DNA of 64,000 nucleotides from Alkalihalobacillus bogoriensis ATCC BAA-922. GTDB lineage: Bacteria; Bacillota; Bacilli; Bacillales; Bacillaceae_F. The stretch spans positions 62,001-126,000 of the forward strand of contig NZ_JHYI01000012.1 in assembly GCF_000621445.1 (NCBI RefSeq), in the 5' to 3' direction. A program made the translations under genes and the position numbers. The notes below the pieces were generated by a model. The model did no database searches. It was not told the origin of the DNA and saw nothing but the letters and a program-made list of their open reading frames with translations. Positions 37,328-44,926 of the stretch are shown here, piece by piece (the first letter of the stretch is position 1; the number at the start of each line of letters is the position of its first letter).

Positions 37328-38482
37328 ATGCTAGACCTAAAGACAATGATTAAACAAGAAATAAATAAAGACCCTTCTTTATTTACAGAACTTGTAAATG
37401 TAGCAGAGGTTTCTAGCAATGAATTAGACGCTTATATAAACAAAAATAACTCTTCCTTACTTTTCGGTGAAATCGCAAATATAATAGAATACCTTTTCCC
37501 CGAAAAAGATATTGAAATTCTTGAAGAGTATAGCAAAAGGATTGATGTTAATAAATACGACGCTCGCCAGGCACTTGAGTATTTATTTATTAATATGTTA
37601 CCTTCCCGATTTGATTATCTCAATAAACTAAAAACTTCTTCAGACGAAGAAAATAGAGAGTTTGCGAAAATTTATGAATTACATTATGAAAATAAAAATT
37701 CACTCTTAAAATATATTCATTTAAATGACTTACATTTTAATTCACAAACACTATATGCTTTTAAATGTATCAGTGAAATGTACCAGCACTATCATGAACA
37801 TAAAATTGAAATGTTATTAAGTATGAAAGAATACGTTGAGTTTACTATTAATGAATATGTTCATGATAAATTTTTAAAAAAATACTATTTCCTTCGTTTT
37901 TATAGTGCCCTTTCCCTAACTATGCTATTTCAAAACAATGTAACTGAATGTCGGAGAATGGCTAATCAAGTAATTGATATCAAAGTCAGAAAAAGTTTAA
38001 AACACAAAGCCACGATGTTGCAAACAATTGGTATGTCTTATCTTTTTGAAGATTACAAAAATGGAATTTCTTATCTATATAAAGCAAAGGAACTCTACGA
38101 TGAAATTGCCGATGGAAATAACGGTGTAATTCACAGTTCAATAAACTTACATCAAATTCATTGGGGGGAAGAACCAGATGATTTAAAGTGGGAAAGTGAG
38201 GAACCTTTCGACAAACACGATATTATTTACTACTTTGTAAAAAACAATAAAATTAATGAAGCTAAACAACTTATCGAGAGCATTGATGAAACAAGACTTT
38301 CAGAACGAGATCTCGCCTTCCACTTTTTTAGTAAAGGTTTAGTCGATCGAAATTTAGATTATATGTACAAATCTATTCTCCAGTTTAAAAAAGTTGGTAA
38401 TTTGTTTTATATACGTCTTCCATTGAATGAGTTAAGAAAACAAGGTGTAAACGATTTATTAATAAAAACAATCTTAACTTAA
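37328..38482 (+). CDS. AimR-like receptor 7 of 7, paired with the peptide gene
   Basis: 384 residues, the most diverged member (MLDLKTMIKQEINKDPSLFT). It keeps LLFGEIANIIEYLFPEKDIE, DVNKYDARQALEYLFIN, ECRRMANQVI, GMSYLFEDYKNGISYLYKAK, SINLHQIHWGEEPDDL and the end KSILQFKKVGNLFYIRLPLN. AAAGGAG lies 11 bases before the ATG. It is followed after 23 bases by a small secreted protein gene, the same order as aimR-aimP in SPbeta-type phages. Confidence 0.75.
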   Translation: MLDLKTMIKQEINKDPSLFTELVNVAEVSSNELDAYINKNNSSLLFGEIANIIEYLFPEKDIEILEEYSKRIDVNKYDARQALEYLFINMLPSRFDYLNKLKTSSDEENREFAKIYELHYENKNSLLKYIHLNDLHFNSQTLYAFKCISEMYQHYHEHKIEMLLSMKEYVEFTINEYVHDKFLKKYYFLRFYSALSLTMLFQNNVTECRRMANQVIDIKVRKSLKHKATMLQTIGMSYLFEDYKNGISYLYKAKELYDEIADGNNGVIHSSINLHQIHWGEEPDDLKWESEEPFDKHDIIYYFVKNNKINEAKQLIESIDETRLSERDLAFHFFSKGLVDRNLDYMYKSILQFKKVGNLFYIRLPLNELRKQGVNDLLIKTILT

Positions 38483-38505
38483 TTACTTGAAAGGAGGTGA
38501 AAAAA

Positions 38506-38724
38506 ATGAAAAAAGTGAGTTTGGCTTTAATTGCATTTGTTGCACTAACTTTTTCTGTCGTAGCCTCACCTGCATTTGCTAGTGACGTTGAGCCTTTAAA
38601 AGGTGGTAAAAGCATTATCGAAGTAAGAGGTGATGTACAACCACTAGGGAAAGGTGGTGGAATCATCACAGTGAAAGGAGGAACCGTAACCCCTCTAGGT
38701 GGTGGACATCCTGATATTCAGTAG
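38506..38724 (+). CDS. Small secreted repeat protein, candidate signalling-peptide precursor
   Basis: 72 residues with a perfect AAAGGAGGTG 6 bases before the ATG. A signal peptide (MKKVSLALIAFVALTFSVV then ASPAFA) with a clear AFA cleavage site leaves about 47 residues made of three imperfect repeats: DVEPLKGG, DVQPLGKGG and TVTPLGGG, separated by IIEVRG and IITVKG. The C-terminus is HPDIQ. Such a layout suits a precursor processed outside the cell into short peptides sensed by the receptors. It lacks the RGA ending usual in phage AimP, so this role is inferred. Confidence 0.7.
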   Translation: MKKVSLALIAFVALTFSVVASPAFASDVEPLKGGKSIIEVRGDVQPLGKGGGIITVKGGTVTPLGGGHPDIQ

Positions 38725-38811
38725 TTTATAGTCTTCCATTTAATACTTGAATTCGTGAAACCGATCAAAACCCTTGTCGCTTTTACTAATTCACCCAAGA
38801 AAATACATAAA

Positions 38812-38842
38812 AAAGAGAGTGTAGCCAAGCTACACTCTCTTT
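38812..38842. terminator. Bidirectional terminator between peptide gene and hpf
   Basis: AAAGAGAGTGTAGC and GCTACACTCTCTTT arms with a 3-base loop. Confidence 0.85.
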
Positions 38843-38850
38843 CCTTGGTA

Positions 38851-39393
38851 TCACTCCGGCTCAATTAGCCCGTAACGTCCATCTTTTCGTTTGTACACGA
38901 CATTTGTTTCACCGTTTATCGCATTTGAGAATACGAAGAAATTATGACCTAACATGTCCATTTGAAGAACCGCTTCTTCTGTATCCATTGGCTTTAATGT
39001 GAAACGTTTTGTACGCACGATTTCAATATCATCGTCGTCTTCCTGTGGTTCTTGCGGAAGGTCATTTCGGAACATATATTTAACCCCGCCTGATTGACGG
39101 AACTTTCGATTAACCTTTGTTTTGTGCTTACGGATTTGTCGTTCTAGTTTTTCAACCACTAAATCAATCGCAGCATACATATCTGTATGCGTTTCCTCTG
39201 CACGTAATAACAATTGTGACATCGGGATAGTAATTTCAATAATTTGTTGGTTGTTAAAGACTTGCATGCTTACATGAACATCTGAAATGGTACCTGCTTC
39301 AAAATACTTTTCTAACTTGGCTACCTTCTTTTCCACATAGCTGCGCAATGCAGGAGTTACTTCTAAGTTTTCACCACGAATGTTAAAGTTCAT
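38851..39393 (-). CDS. hpf: Ribosome hibernation promoting factor, long form
   Basis: 180 residues. The N-terminal S30AE domain (about 1-100: MNFNIRGENLEVTPALRSYV, YAAIDLVVEKLERQIRKHK) binds the 30S subunit, and a C-terminal domain (about 125-180: VRTKRFTLKPMDTEEAVLQM, FVFSNAINGETNVVYKRKDG) dimerises to join two 70S ribosomes. AAAGGAG precedes the ATG. A sigma-H-type promoter lies upstream, as known for B. subtilis yvyD. Confidence 0.96.
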   Translation of the reverse strand: MNFNIRGENLEVTPALRSYVEKKVAKLEKYFEAGTISDVHVSMQVFNNQQIIEITIPMSQLLLRAEETHTDMYAAIDLVVEKLERQIRKHKTKVNRKFRQSGGVKYMFRNDLPQEPQEDDDDIEIVRTKRFTLKPMDTEEAVLQMDMLGHNFFVFSNAINGETNVVYKRKDGRYGLIEPE

Positions 39394-39776
39394 AGTAAAA
39401 CAGCTCCTTTCCGTATGTATATAGTATTCGATATTTGCTAGCCCAATTCCTTTTTTCTACACCTTCTTTTTCGTCAAACCTATGACAAAGTTGTGAAATA
39501 TGTCGAATTGTCGGGCGATTTCCACGTATTATCTTCTCTCATTAAAAAATATTTGATTCATTTGAAGATAATAATATTATTTTACCCTTCTGAACCGCTT
39601 TTCAATCATCTAGATTTCTTCATTCTATCTATTAAACTATTTATTTAACATTTTTTTGTATTTTTATATTTACATAGTACTATTGTTCTATTATTATTTA
39701 AATTATGTAAAACTCTATGAAAACCTAAAAAATCTAACAAGACAGTCAGTAGAGTGTCGTTAAAGGAGAAACGAGT
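39394..39776. other. Intergenic region between hpf and the M14 carboxypeptidase gene
   Basis: AT-rich, no gene. It contains the sigma-H promoter of hpf on the minus strand. The carboxypeptidase side has an inverted TTTACATA/TATGTAAA pair and AATAATATTATT, but no promoter I would stand behind. Confidence 0.4.
39426..39451 (-). promoter_or_regulatory. Sigma-H promoter of hpf
   Basis: The minus strand reads AGGAATT (39445-39451), 12 bases, then ATCGAAT (39426-39432), a full match to the sigma-H pattern RnAGGAWWT, 11-12 bases, RnnGAAT. Confidence 0.7.
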
Positions 39777-42092
39777 ATGAAACGTATTGTAGCTTTGTTC
39801 CTTTCTATTGCATTAGTTTACCCGCATTCTATACATGCTCAAAACTTGGAACAACAAAGTGAAGCAGTGGAAGTTCTTCCAGAAGAAACAGCGGAAGACA
39901 TCATCGAAGAAGTAGAGCCTGTAACAGAGGAAATCCCTACAGAAGAACCTGTTCCAGTTGCTCCATCTCAAGCAGAAGTACCCCCTGTTGAAGTAGAAGA
40001 AGTTCTTTCCATTGAAGAGTGGTTAGCTTTTGCGGCAGCACAAACAACGGCCACGAAGCGACTTTTAGAATTCAGCAAAGGTTATCTTCATTATGAAGAT
40101 GTGCGATTTGTTACTGGGATTAATGAAAATGCCCGAACTCTATTAAACTCTGCTAGAAGTCAACATAATAAAGGAAATTTTGATGTTGCGATTGGGCGAT
40201 ATCAGACGATACTTGATTCACCTGCTTTAGATGAAAACATTAGTAAAGAAGCTACCATTCGAATAAAATATGCAAATCTCCAAATCATTCCGACAGCGAA
40301 GAATGTTAATGATTATGCAGCAAAGCAAAACACATCATTAAAGCGTTTGACTCATTTCCAAGAAGGATTGTTTTTATATCCAAAAGACAAAAGATTTGAA
40401 ACAGGAATAAACAAAAGTGCAAAAACATTACTTTCTACAGCTAGAAAACAGCATATTGATGGGAAATTCACTACTGCTGTCAATCGATTTGAGACGATCT
40501 TACTAAGCGAAACTGTCTTACATCCTCATGTTTTATTTGAAGCACAATATCGTCTACAATTTGCAAAAGACCAAAAACAAATCCCAACGGCAAATAAACT
40601 CGTTGAGGATGCGAAAAAACAAAGTTCTTCATCTAAACGGTTAGAGCATTATTCTAACGGCCATATTCTCTATCCGAATGATAAGCGATTTAGATCGGGG
40701 ATTAATGAAAGTGCCAGAACATTATTATCGTGGGCTAGCAAACAACATCAACAAGGGAAATATAACACAGCCAAAAACCGCTATAACCTAATACTTGATT
40801 CGCCTGTGTTAAGCGCAAAAATCAAACGAGAAACCGAAGCTCGACTTGTTTACGCCAAAGCGAAAAAGAAAGTGCCTACAGCGAATTCATTAAATAATGC
40901 AGCAAATAAATTGTCATCGAATTCAGCAAAATTAGATAAATTCGTTGAAGCTCATATTTTATATCCAAAGGATAAACGCTTTAAAGATGGAATCGAAAAA
41001 AGTGCTCGTGGTTTATTAAATTGGTCGATTGCTAGACATAAAGCTGGTGAGTTTGACCGTGCCATTAAACAATACGATAAAATCATTAATACGCTTTTTG
41101 TTCCTAAATCAATTAAAGACCAAGCTCGCACAAATAAAGCATTAGCTGAAAAAGGAACTCGAATTGCTGATGTGAAAAAAATTGTTAATGCAAAAGTCCA
41201 AAATTACACGTACACCCAAATGGAAAAAGATATGAAGCAACTTGAGTCGATGTATCCGGAAATTATTCAAACGAAAATCATCGGGACTTCTGTTGATGGA
41301 CGCAATATTTATGCCATTAAACTCGGACGTGGGAAAACAGAAGTATTAATTAACGGTTCCAACCATGCACGTGAACATATGACAACGAATGTCATTATGA
41401 AACAAATTGATGAATACGCCTTTGCGTATACGAAAGGAAATCAGTTTGGTGGATTTAATGTAAAACAAGTGCTTGACCGTACAAGCATTTGGTATGTGCC
41501 AATGGTAAATCCTGATGGCGTTACATTAGTTCAACAAGGACCGAATGCTCTTAGAAGCAATAAACTAGCCCAACAAGCTATTCAAATTAACAGTGGAAGC
41601 CGAAACTTTGCTCCTTGGAAAGCAAATGTACGTGGCGTTGATTTAAATCGTCAATTCCCGCATTTCTGGACTACTATTACAAACAATCCTGGAAAGCCTA
41701 GTCCAAGTATGTACAAAGGAACAAAACCATTGACTGAGCCAGAAGCAATTACGATGCGTGATTTTGTCGAAAGTAATAAGCATTTAAAAACAGTCATCGA
41801 TTACCATTCTTCTGGAGAAGTGATTTTCGTGCGAAACCCTACACAGTTAACAACAACACTTTCGCGTAAAACAGGGTATTCGATTATCGATGTAACGAAA
41901 AGTACAAGTGGTGGTGGCTTTGCAAGCTGGTTTAACGTCTATCACAAAAAGCCAGGGATTACACTTGAAATCTCTCCGTATGTTGGAGACCGTCCTGTCC
42001 CTGTTGGAAATTGGGACCGTGTGTGGAGACAAAATGATTCGGTTGGATTAATTGTCGCAAATGAAGCCTATCAAAACAGAAATAAACGATAA
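39777..42092 (+). CDS. Secreted M14-family zinc carboxypeptidase with four N-terminal repeats
   Basis: 771 residues. A signal peptide (about 1-21, HSIHAQ) is followed by a Glu/Pro/Val-rich linker (22-75), four repeats of about 90 residues (76-460; each with KRL..F..G, a P.D.RF or similar motif, GIN..AR.LL and QH..GKF..A), and a C-terminal M14 peptidase domain (about 480-765). Zinc ligands fit HARE (in NGSNHAREHMT) and DYHSSGEVIF; the catalytic Glu is in TLEISPY. The repeats look like helical, perhaps wall-binding, modules. The target peptide is unknown. AAAGGAG precedes the ATG. Confidence 0.88.
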   Translation: MKRIVALFLSIALVYPHSIHAQNLEQQSEAVEVLPEETAEDIIEEVEPVTEEIPTEEPVPVAPSQAEVPPVEVEEVLSIEEWLAFAAAQTTATKRLLEFSKGYLHYEDVRFVTGINENARTLLNSARSQHNKGNFDVAIGRYQTILDSPALDENISKEATIRIKYANLQIIPTAKNVNDYAAKQNTSLKRLTHFQEGLFLYPKDKRFETGINKSAKTLLSTARKQHIDGKFTTAVNRFETILLSETVLHPHVLFEAQYRLQFAKDQKQIPTANKLVEDAKKQSSSSKRLEHYSNGHILYPNDKRFRSGINESARTLLSWASKQHQQGKYNTAKNRYNLILDSPVLSAKIKRETEARLVYAKAKKKVPTANSLNNAANKLSSNSAKLDKFVEAHILYPKDKRFKDGIEKSARGLLNWSIARHKAGEFDRAIKQYDKIINTLFVPKSIKDQARTNKALAEKGTRIADVKKIVNAKVQNYTYTQMEKDMKQLESMYPEIIQTKIIGTSVDGRNIYAIKLGRGKTEVLINGSNHAREHMTTNVIMKQIDEYAFAYTKGNQFGGFNVKQVLDRTSIWYVPMVNPDGVTLVQQGPNALRSNKLAQQAIQINSGSRNFAPWKANVRGVDLNRQFPHFWTTITNNPGKPSPSMYKGTKPLTEPEAITMRDFVESNKHLKTVIDYHSSGEVIFVRNPTQLTTTLSRKTGYSIIDVTKSTSGGGFASWFNVYHKKPGITLEISPYVGDRPVPVGNWDRVWRQNDSVGLIVANEAYQNRNKR

Positions 42093-42197
42093 TAAAGAAA
42101 AACGCAAGAACGTCTTTTCTTTCAAGTGAAGTGCTGAGCCTTCGCTCTTCTAGAATAAGCTTTCAAAACTTCACTGCTATATCAAAATTTTTATGCT
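42093..42197. repeat. Dispersed repeat, intermediate form (copy C)
   Basis: Begins directly at the stop codon of the carboxypeptidase gene with AATAAAGAAAAACGCAAGAA and ends with AAATTTTTATGCT. The middle has AGTGAAGT and ACTTCACT, which can pair, and CTTCTAGAA-like sequence as in copy B. Confidence 0.75.
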
Positions 42198-42205
42198 TCT
42201 TTGGA

Positions 42206-42246
42206 AAAAGCCCCTCCTTCTCATTAATGAGAGGGAGGGGCTTTTC
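42206..42246 (+). terminator. Terminator after the M14 carboxypeptidase gene
   Basis: Long stem AAAAAGCCCCTCCTTCTCA / TGAGAGGGAGGGGCTTTT with T residues after it; the arms also carry A residues on the other side. Confidence 0.8.
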
Positions 42247-42260
42247 TTGCTTAAACGCAC

Positions 42261-42380
42261 CGGACATATATTCCGCTATTTCATGAAAAACACGTCTTTT
42301 TTTTATGCTAGCGGAACCAATGTCCGATAGCATGGGAGAAAAGCCGTTTTTTATTGAAATAACGGAACAGATGTCCGTAA
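42261..42380. repeat. Intergenic A-B-B palindromic repeat element, copy 3
   Basis: CGGACATATATTCCGCTA (42261-42278), inverse AGCGGAACCAATGTCCGATA (42310-42329) and AACGGAACAGATGTCCGTAA (42361-42380). Same module order as copies 1 and 2, slightly shorter. Confidence 0.75.
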
Positions 42381-42408
42381 GAGGATGCTCAACCAAATAT
42401 ATTTAAAC

Positions 42409-42434
42409 CCATCCTAGTACACTAGGATGGGTAT
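42409..42434. terminator. Hairpin after the cold-shock gene
   Basis: CCCATCCTAG / CTAGGATGGG around a 4-base loop. On the minus strand it follows the cold-shock gene with only three T residues after it. Confidence 0.6.
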
Positions 42435-42496
42435 CTATTTTTTGTTTTTATCGTTGTATTGAAGCTTGATTCATTTCCGCGCTGTAGGGATGCGAA

Positions 42497-42694
42497 TTAA
42501 AGCTTAGTCACGTTCGCAGCTTGAGGGCCACGTGCACCTTCAACGATTTCGAACTCTACAACTTGTCCTTCGTCAAGTGTTTTGAATCCTTCAGATTCGA
42601 TTGCAGAGTAATGTACGAATACATCGTCACCGTCTTCACGTTCGATGAATCCGAAACCTTTTTCAGCGTTAAACCATTTAACTTTTCCTTGCAT
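42497..42694 (-). CDS. Cold-shock protein (CspA/CspB family)
   Basis: A 65-residue single cold-shock domain, an RNA chaperone. RNP1 is KGFGFIER (about residues 13-20) and RNP2 is VFVHYSAI (26-33). It has the usual length and acidic charge. GAAGGGA sits 8-9 bases before the ATG. The leader is short (about 40 bases), unlike long cold-sensing leaders of E. coli cspA. Confidence 0.96.
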   Translation of the reverse strand: MQGKVKWFNAEKGFGFIEREDGDDVFVHYSAIESEGFKTLDEGQVVEFEIVEGARGPQAANVTKL

Positions 42695-42724
42695 GCTTTC
42701 ACAATCCCTTCATTATTAAATCCT

Positions 42725-42772
42725 TGTGGAGCTCCACAATTTAAATATATCAGTTCTAAAAATGCTAGTCAA
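42725..42772 (-). promoter_or_regulatory. Promoter and palindrome of the cold-shock gene
   Basis: TTGACT (42767-42772), 17 bases, TATATT (42744-42749) on the minus strand. A perfect 14-bp palindrome TGTGGAGCTCCACA (42725-42738) lies at the expected transcription start, so it is either an operator or a 5'-end RNA hairpin. Confidence 0.65.
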
Positions 42773-43066
42773 TTTATTTCATAACCCTTATCTCGACAAG
42801 GTTTGCAAGCAAAATAGACATTTTTTTATCCGCTTACATCCCTTCGAAATGTAAATACTTTTTTGACATTTGACTAACATCTAGAATGATACATGTTATA
42901 CTATACCCACTTTTGTAAAATTTATTTCCCTTTCCGAAGAAAAAAATACAATCCACTTTTTTCTTTCATTTTTTTGGAAATCTCATACATTTATGAGCCT
43001 TTTCTCCCTGTTCGATTTTGCTATTCTGTGTTAAAGTGGGGACTTGAGAAAAGTCTAGGAGGGACA

Positions 43067-44038
43067 ATGTTGAAAAAACTAAAACTACTTATTGCAAGCC
43101 TTGCTATTGTTGCATTAGCAGCTTGTAACCAAGCACCTGCAGACAGCGATGTTGAGGACAATGAAACACCAGAAGCTGTTGAGAAAAATGGGGAACCTGA
43201 AATTGACGAGGAGTCTGCTCAATCAAATGCAGATGCTGATGAAATTTTAACAAAATCATTAGAAGCAATGAATGACGTTGAAAGCTTCTCAATGGTCATG
43301 GATAGTGTTCAAGAAATGAATATTCCTGGAGAAGGTACTGTTGAAACGAAAATGACGATGGAAAGTGATATCGGACATGAACCAACAAGACTATTCCAAA
43401 AGCTTTCTATGGAAGTTCCTGGTGAATCTTTCGGTGCAATGGAAACAGAAACATACTTCACTGAAGATGGGATGTTTATTAAAGATGGCTCGATGGATCA
43501 GTGGATTAAATATCCTGACTCATATACAGAAGACATGCTAAGCTTTGCGCAACTGCAATCTGATAATACACAACAGCTTGAAATGCTTAAACAATTTTCA
43601 GAGGAAATAACAGTAGCTGAAGATGATACACATTATATTTTAACGATTAAAGGTGAAGGTGATAGCCTTAAAGAAATGGCTGTTGAAATGATGGCTATGC
43701 TTGGTGATGATATTACTGGTGGCATGACTGAAATCTTTGATTTAATGGAAATCAGTGTGTTTGATTATGAACTTTACATTGATAAAGAAACATACTATCA
43801 AACTAGATTCACATCTACTGTTGAAATGAGCTTAACTTTCGAGGGCGAAACAATGGTAACTAAACAAACAATGGACAGCACAATTTCTAACTTTAACAAT
43901 GTTGGTGAGATTACAGTTCCACAGGACGTAATTGATTCCGCTGAAGAGTTTAGTTTTGACGATTTCGGTGACTTTAGCGATTTAGAAGACTTCGATTTAG
44001 AAGACCTTGAAGACCTTGAAATTGAAGAAGACGAGTAA
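43067..44038 (+). CDS. Lipoprotein of DUF6612 / LppX-like type
   Basis: 323 residues. A lipoprotein signal ends in VALAAC (Cys about 20), then an acidic linker, then a domain beginning ADEILTKSLEAMNDVESFSM and containing MEVPGESFGAMETETYFTED and WIKYPDSYTEDM. This is the pattern of Bacillus DUF6612 lipoproteins; the function is unknown. The last 30 residues are almost all Asp, Glu, Phe and Leu. The ATG at 43067 follows AGGAGGG; the frame runs 58 codons upstream across a non-coding stretch. Confidence 0.75.
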   Translation: MLKKLKLLIASLAIVALAACNQAPADSDVEDNETPEAVEKNGEPEIDEESAQSNADADEILTKSLEAMNDVESFSMVMDSVQEMNIPGEGTVETKMTMESDIGHEPTRLFQKLSMEVPGESFGAMETETYFTEDGMFIKDGSMDQWIKYPDSYTEDMLSFAQLQSDNTQQLEMLKQFSEEITVAEDDTHYILTIKGEGDSLKEMAVEMMAMLGDDITGGMTEIFDLMEISVFDYELYIDKETYYQTRFTSTVEMSLTFEGETMVTKQTMDSTISNFNNVGEITVPQDVIDSAEEFSFDDFGDFSDLEDFDLEDLEDLEIEEDE

Positions 44039-44058
44039 TGGACACAATAGGATAAAAG

Positions 44059-44092
44059 GAATGAGCCTTCTCTAGTGAGAAGGCTCATTTTA
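44059..44092 (+). terminator. Terminator after the DUF6612-type lipoprotein gene
   Basis: AATGAGCCTTCTC / GAGAAGGCTCATT stem with a 4-base loop and TTT after it. Confidence 0.8.
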
Positions 44093-44129
44093 GTTCGGCA
44101 GTCGAAAGGGGTGTCAGTCACCCCCTGAC

Positions 44130-44498
44130 TTATACCCCGCGCTTATCGAAGAAAACTCCGTCAACGGTAGGTCCATCGTATGGGTTGTCGTATTTTTTTC
44201 CTTGTTGTTGTTTCATTTTTAAATTTGAAATATCTAAACCGATCTTATCTTTAGAATCTGCAAGCATTGTTGCTATTTTAGCATTCATTTTTACAATCTC
44301 TTCTGCTAATGTTTTCTCACTCGCTGTCAAGGTTTGAGCGGACTTTTGATATTGCATAATCACTCGTTCGCGAGCATCTAAAGCTTTAAATATCTCACTA
44401 ATAAATTGATCACGCTCGTCTTCCCCCTCTGGTAAAGGGGTTTGAACTAAATCAAACAATTCTTTACTTGTTAGATAAAGCTCTTTTACAGAAGACAC
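44130..44498 (-). CDS. fliT: Flagellar protein FliT-like
   Basis: 122 helical residues downstream of fliS, where fliT stands in Bacillus. FliT is a small export chaperone, chiefly for FliD. Sequence conservation in the family is low, so position is the main evidence. The start is GTG, overlapping the fliS stop by one base. The C-terminal 25 residues (KKYDNPYDGPTVDGVFFDKR) are typical of Bacillus members. Confidence 0.82.
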   Translation of the reverse strand: MSSVKELYLTSKELFDLVQTPLPEGEDERDQFISEIFKALDARERVIMQYQKSAQTLTASEKTLAEEIVKMNAKIATMLADSKDKIGLDISNLKMKQQQGKKYDNPYDGPTVDGVFFDKRGV

Positions 44499-44902
44499 TA
44501 GGCTTGTCCTCCAGAACCATGGCGTTGTTGTCTATCTATCTGAATCACTTGTTTCCAAGTATCACGAAATTCAGTCACGAATTGCTCAGCCTCGTTTAAG
44601 GCTTGGACATCATTTTTAATATTCGCATCAACTAAGCGACTTAGTACAAAATCATAGATTCTCATCATATTTTTACCTAAGTCACTGTTCGTTTCTAACG
44701 TCACCATTAGCTCTCGAATAATATCTTGTGCTTTTTTAATATTAATATTACGCATTTCGATATCGTTATTTTCAATCCCTGTTTTACCTTGCTTAATGAA
44801 CTTTAAACAACCGTTGTAAAGCATTAAAGTTAACTCACCCGGTGAAGCTGTATTTAATGTATTTTGCTTATATGCTGCTGCTTGAAGATTAGAAATTGCC
44901 AA
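44498..44902 (-). CDS. fliS: Flagellin export chaperone FliS
   Basis: 134 residues. The family pattern is clear: AYKQNTLNTASPGELTLMLY, NGCLKFIKQGKTGIENND, IRELMVTLETNSDLGKNMM and LYDFV-like IYDFVLSRLVDANIKND. FliS binds the C-terminus of flagellin in the cytosol and, in B. subtilis, frees FliW from flagellin. The start is TTG with AAAGGGTG 6 bases upstream. Confidence 0.95.
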   Translation of the reverse strand: MAISNLQAAAYKQNTLNTASPGELTLMLYNGCLKFIKQGKTGIENNDIEMRNINIKKAQDIIRELMVTLETNSDLGKNMMRIYDFVLSRLVDANIKNDVQALNEAEQFVTEFRDTWKQVIQIDRQQRHGSGGQA

Positions 44903-44926
44903 CTAGTAACACCCTTTCTTTTTTTG

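Noticed and set aside
29978-38724. Receptor array as part of a prophage
   Set aside because: AimR is a phage family, but no integrase, terminase, capsid, portal or lysis gene is present, and the flanks are the ordinary secA and hpf.
42893-43066. N-terminal extension of the DUF6612-type lipoprotein
   Set aside because: The frame is open, but the true start at 43067 has AGGAGGG and begins a proper lipoprotein signal; the upstream part is AT-rich leader.
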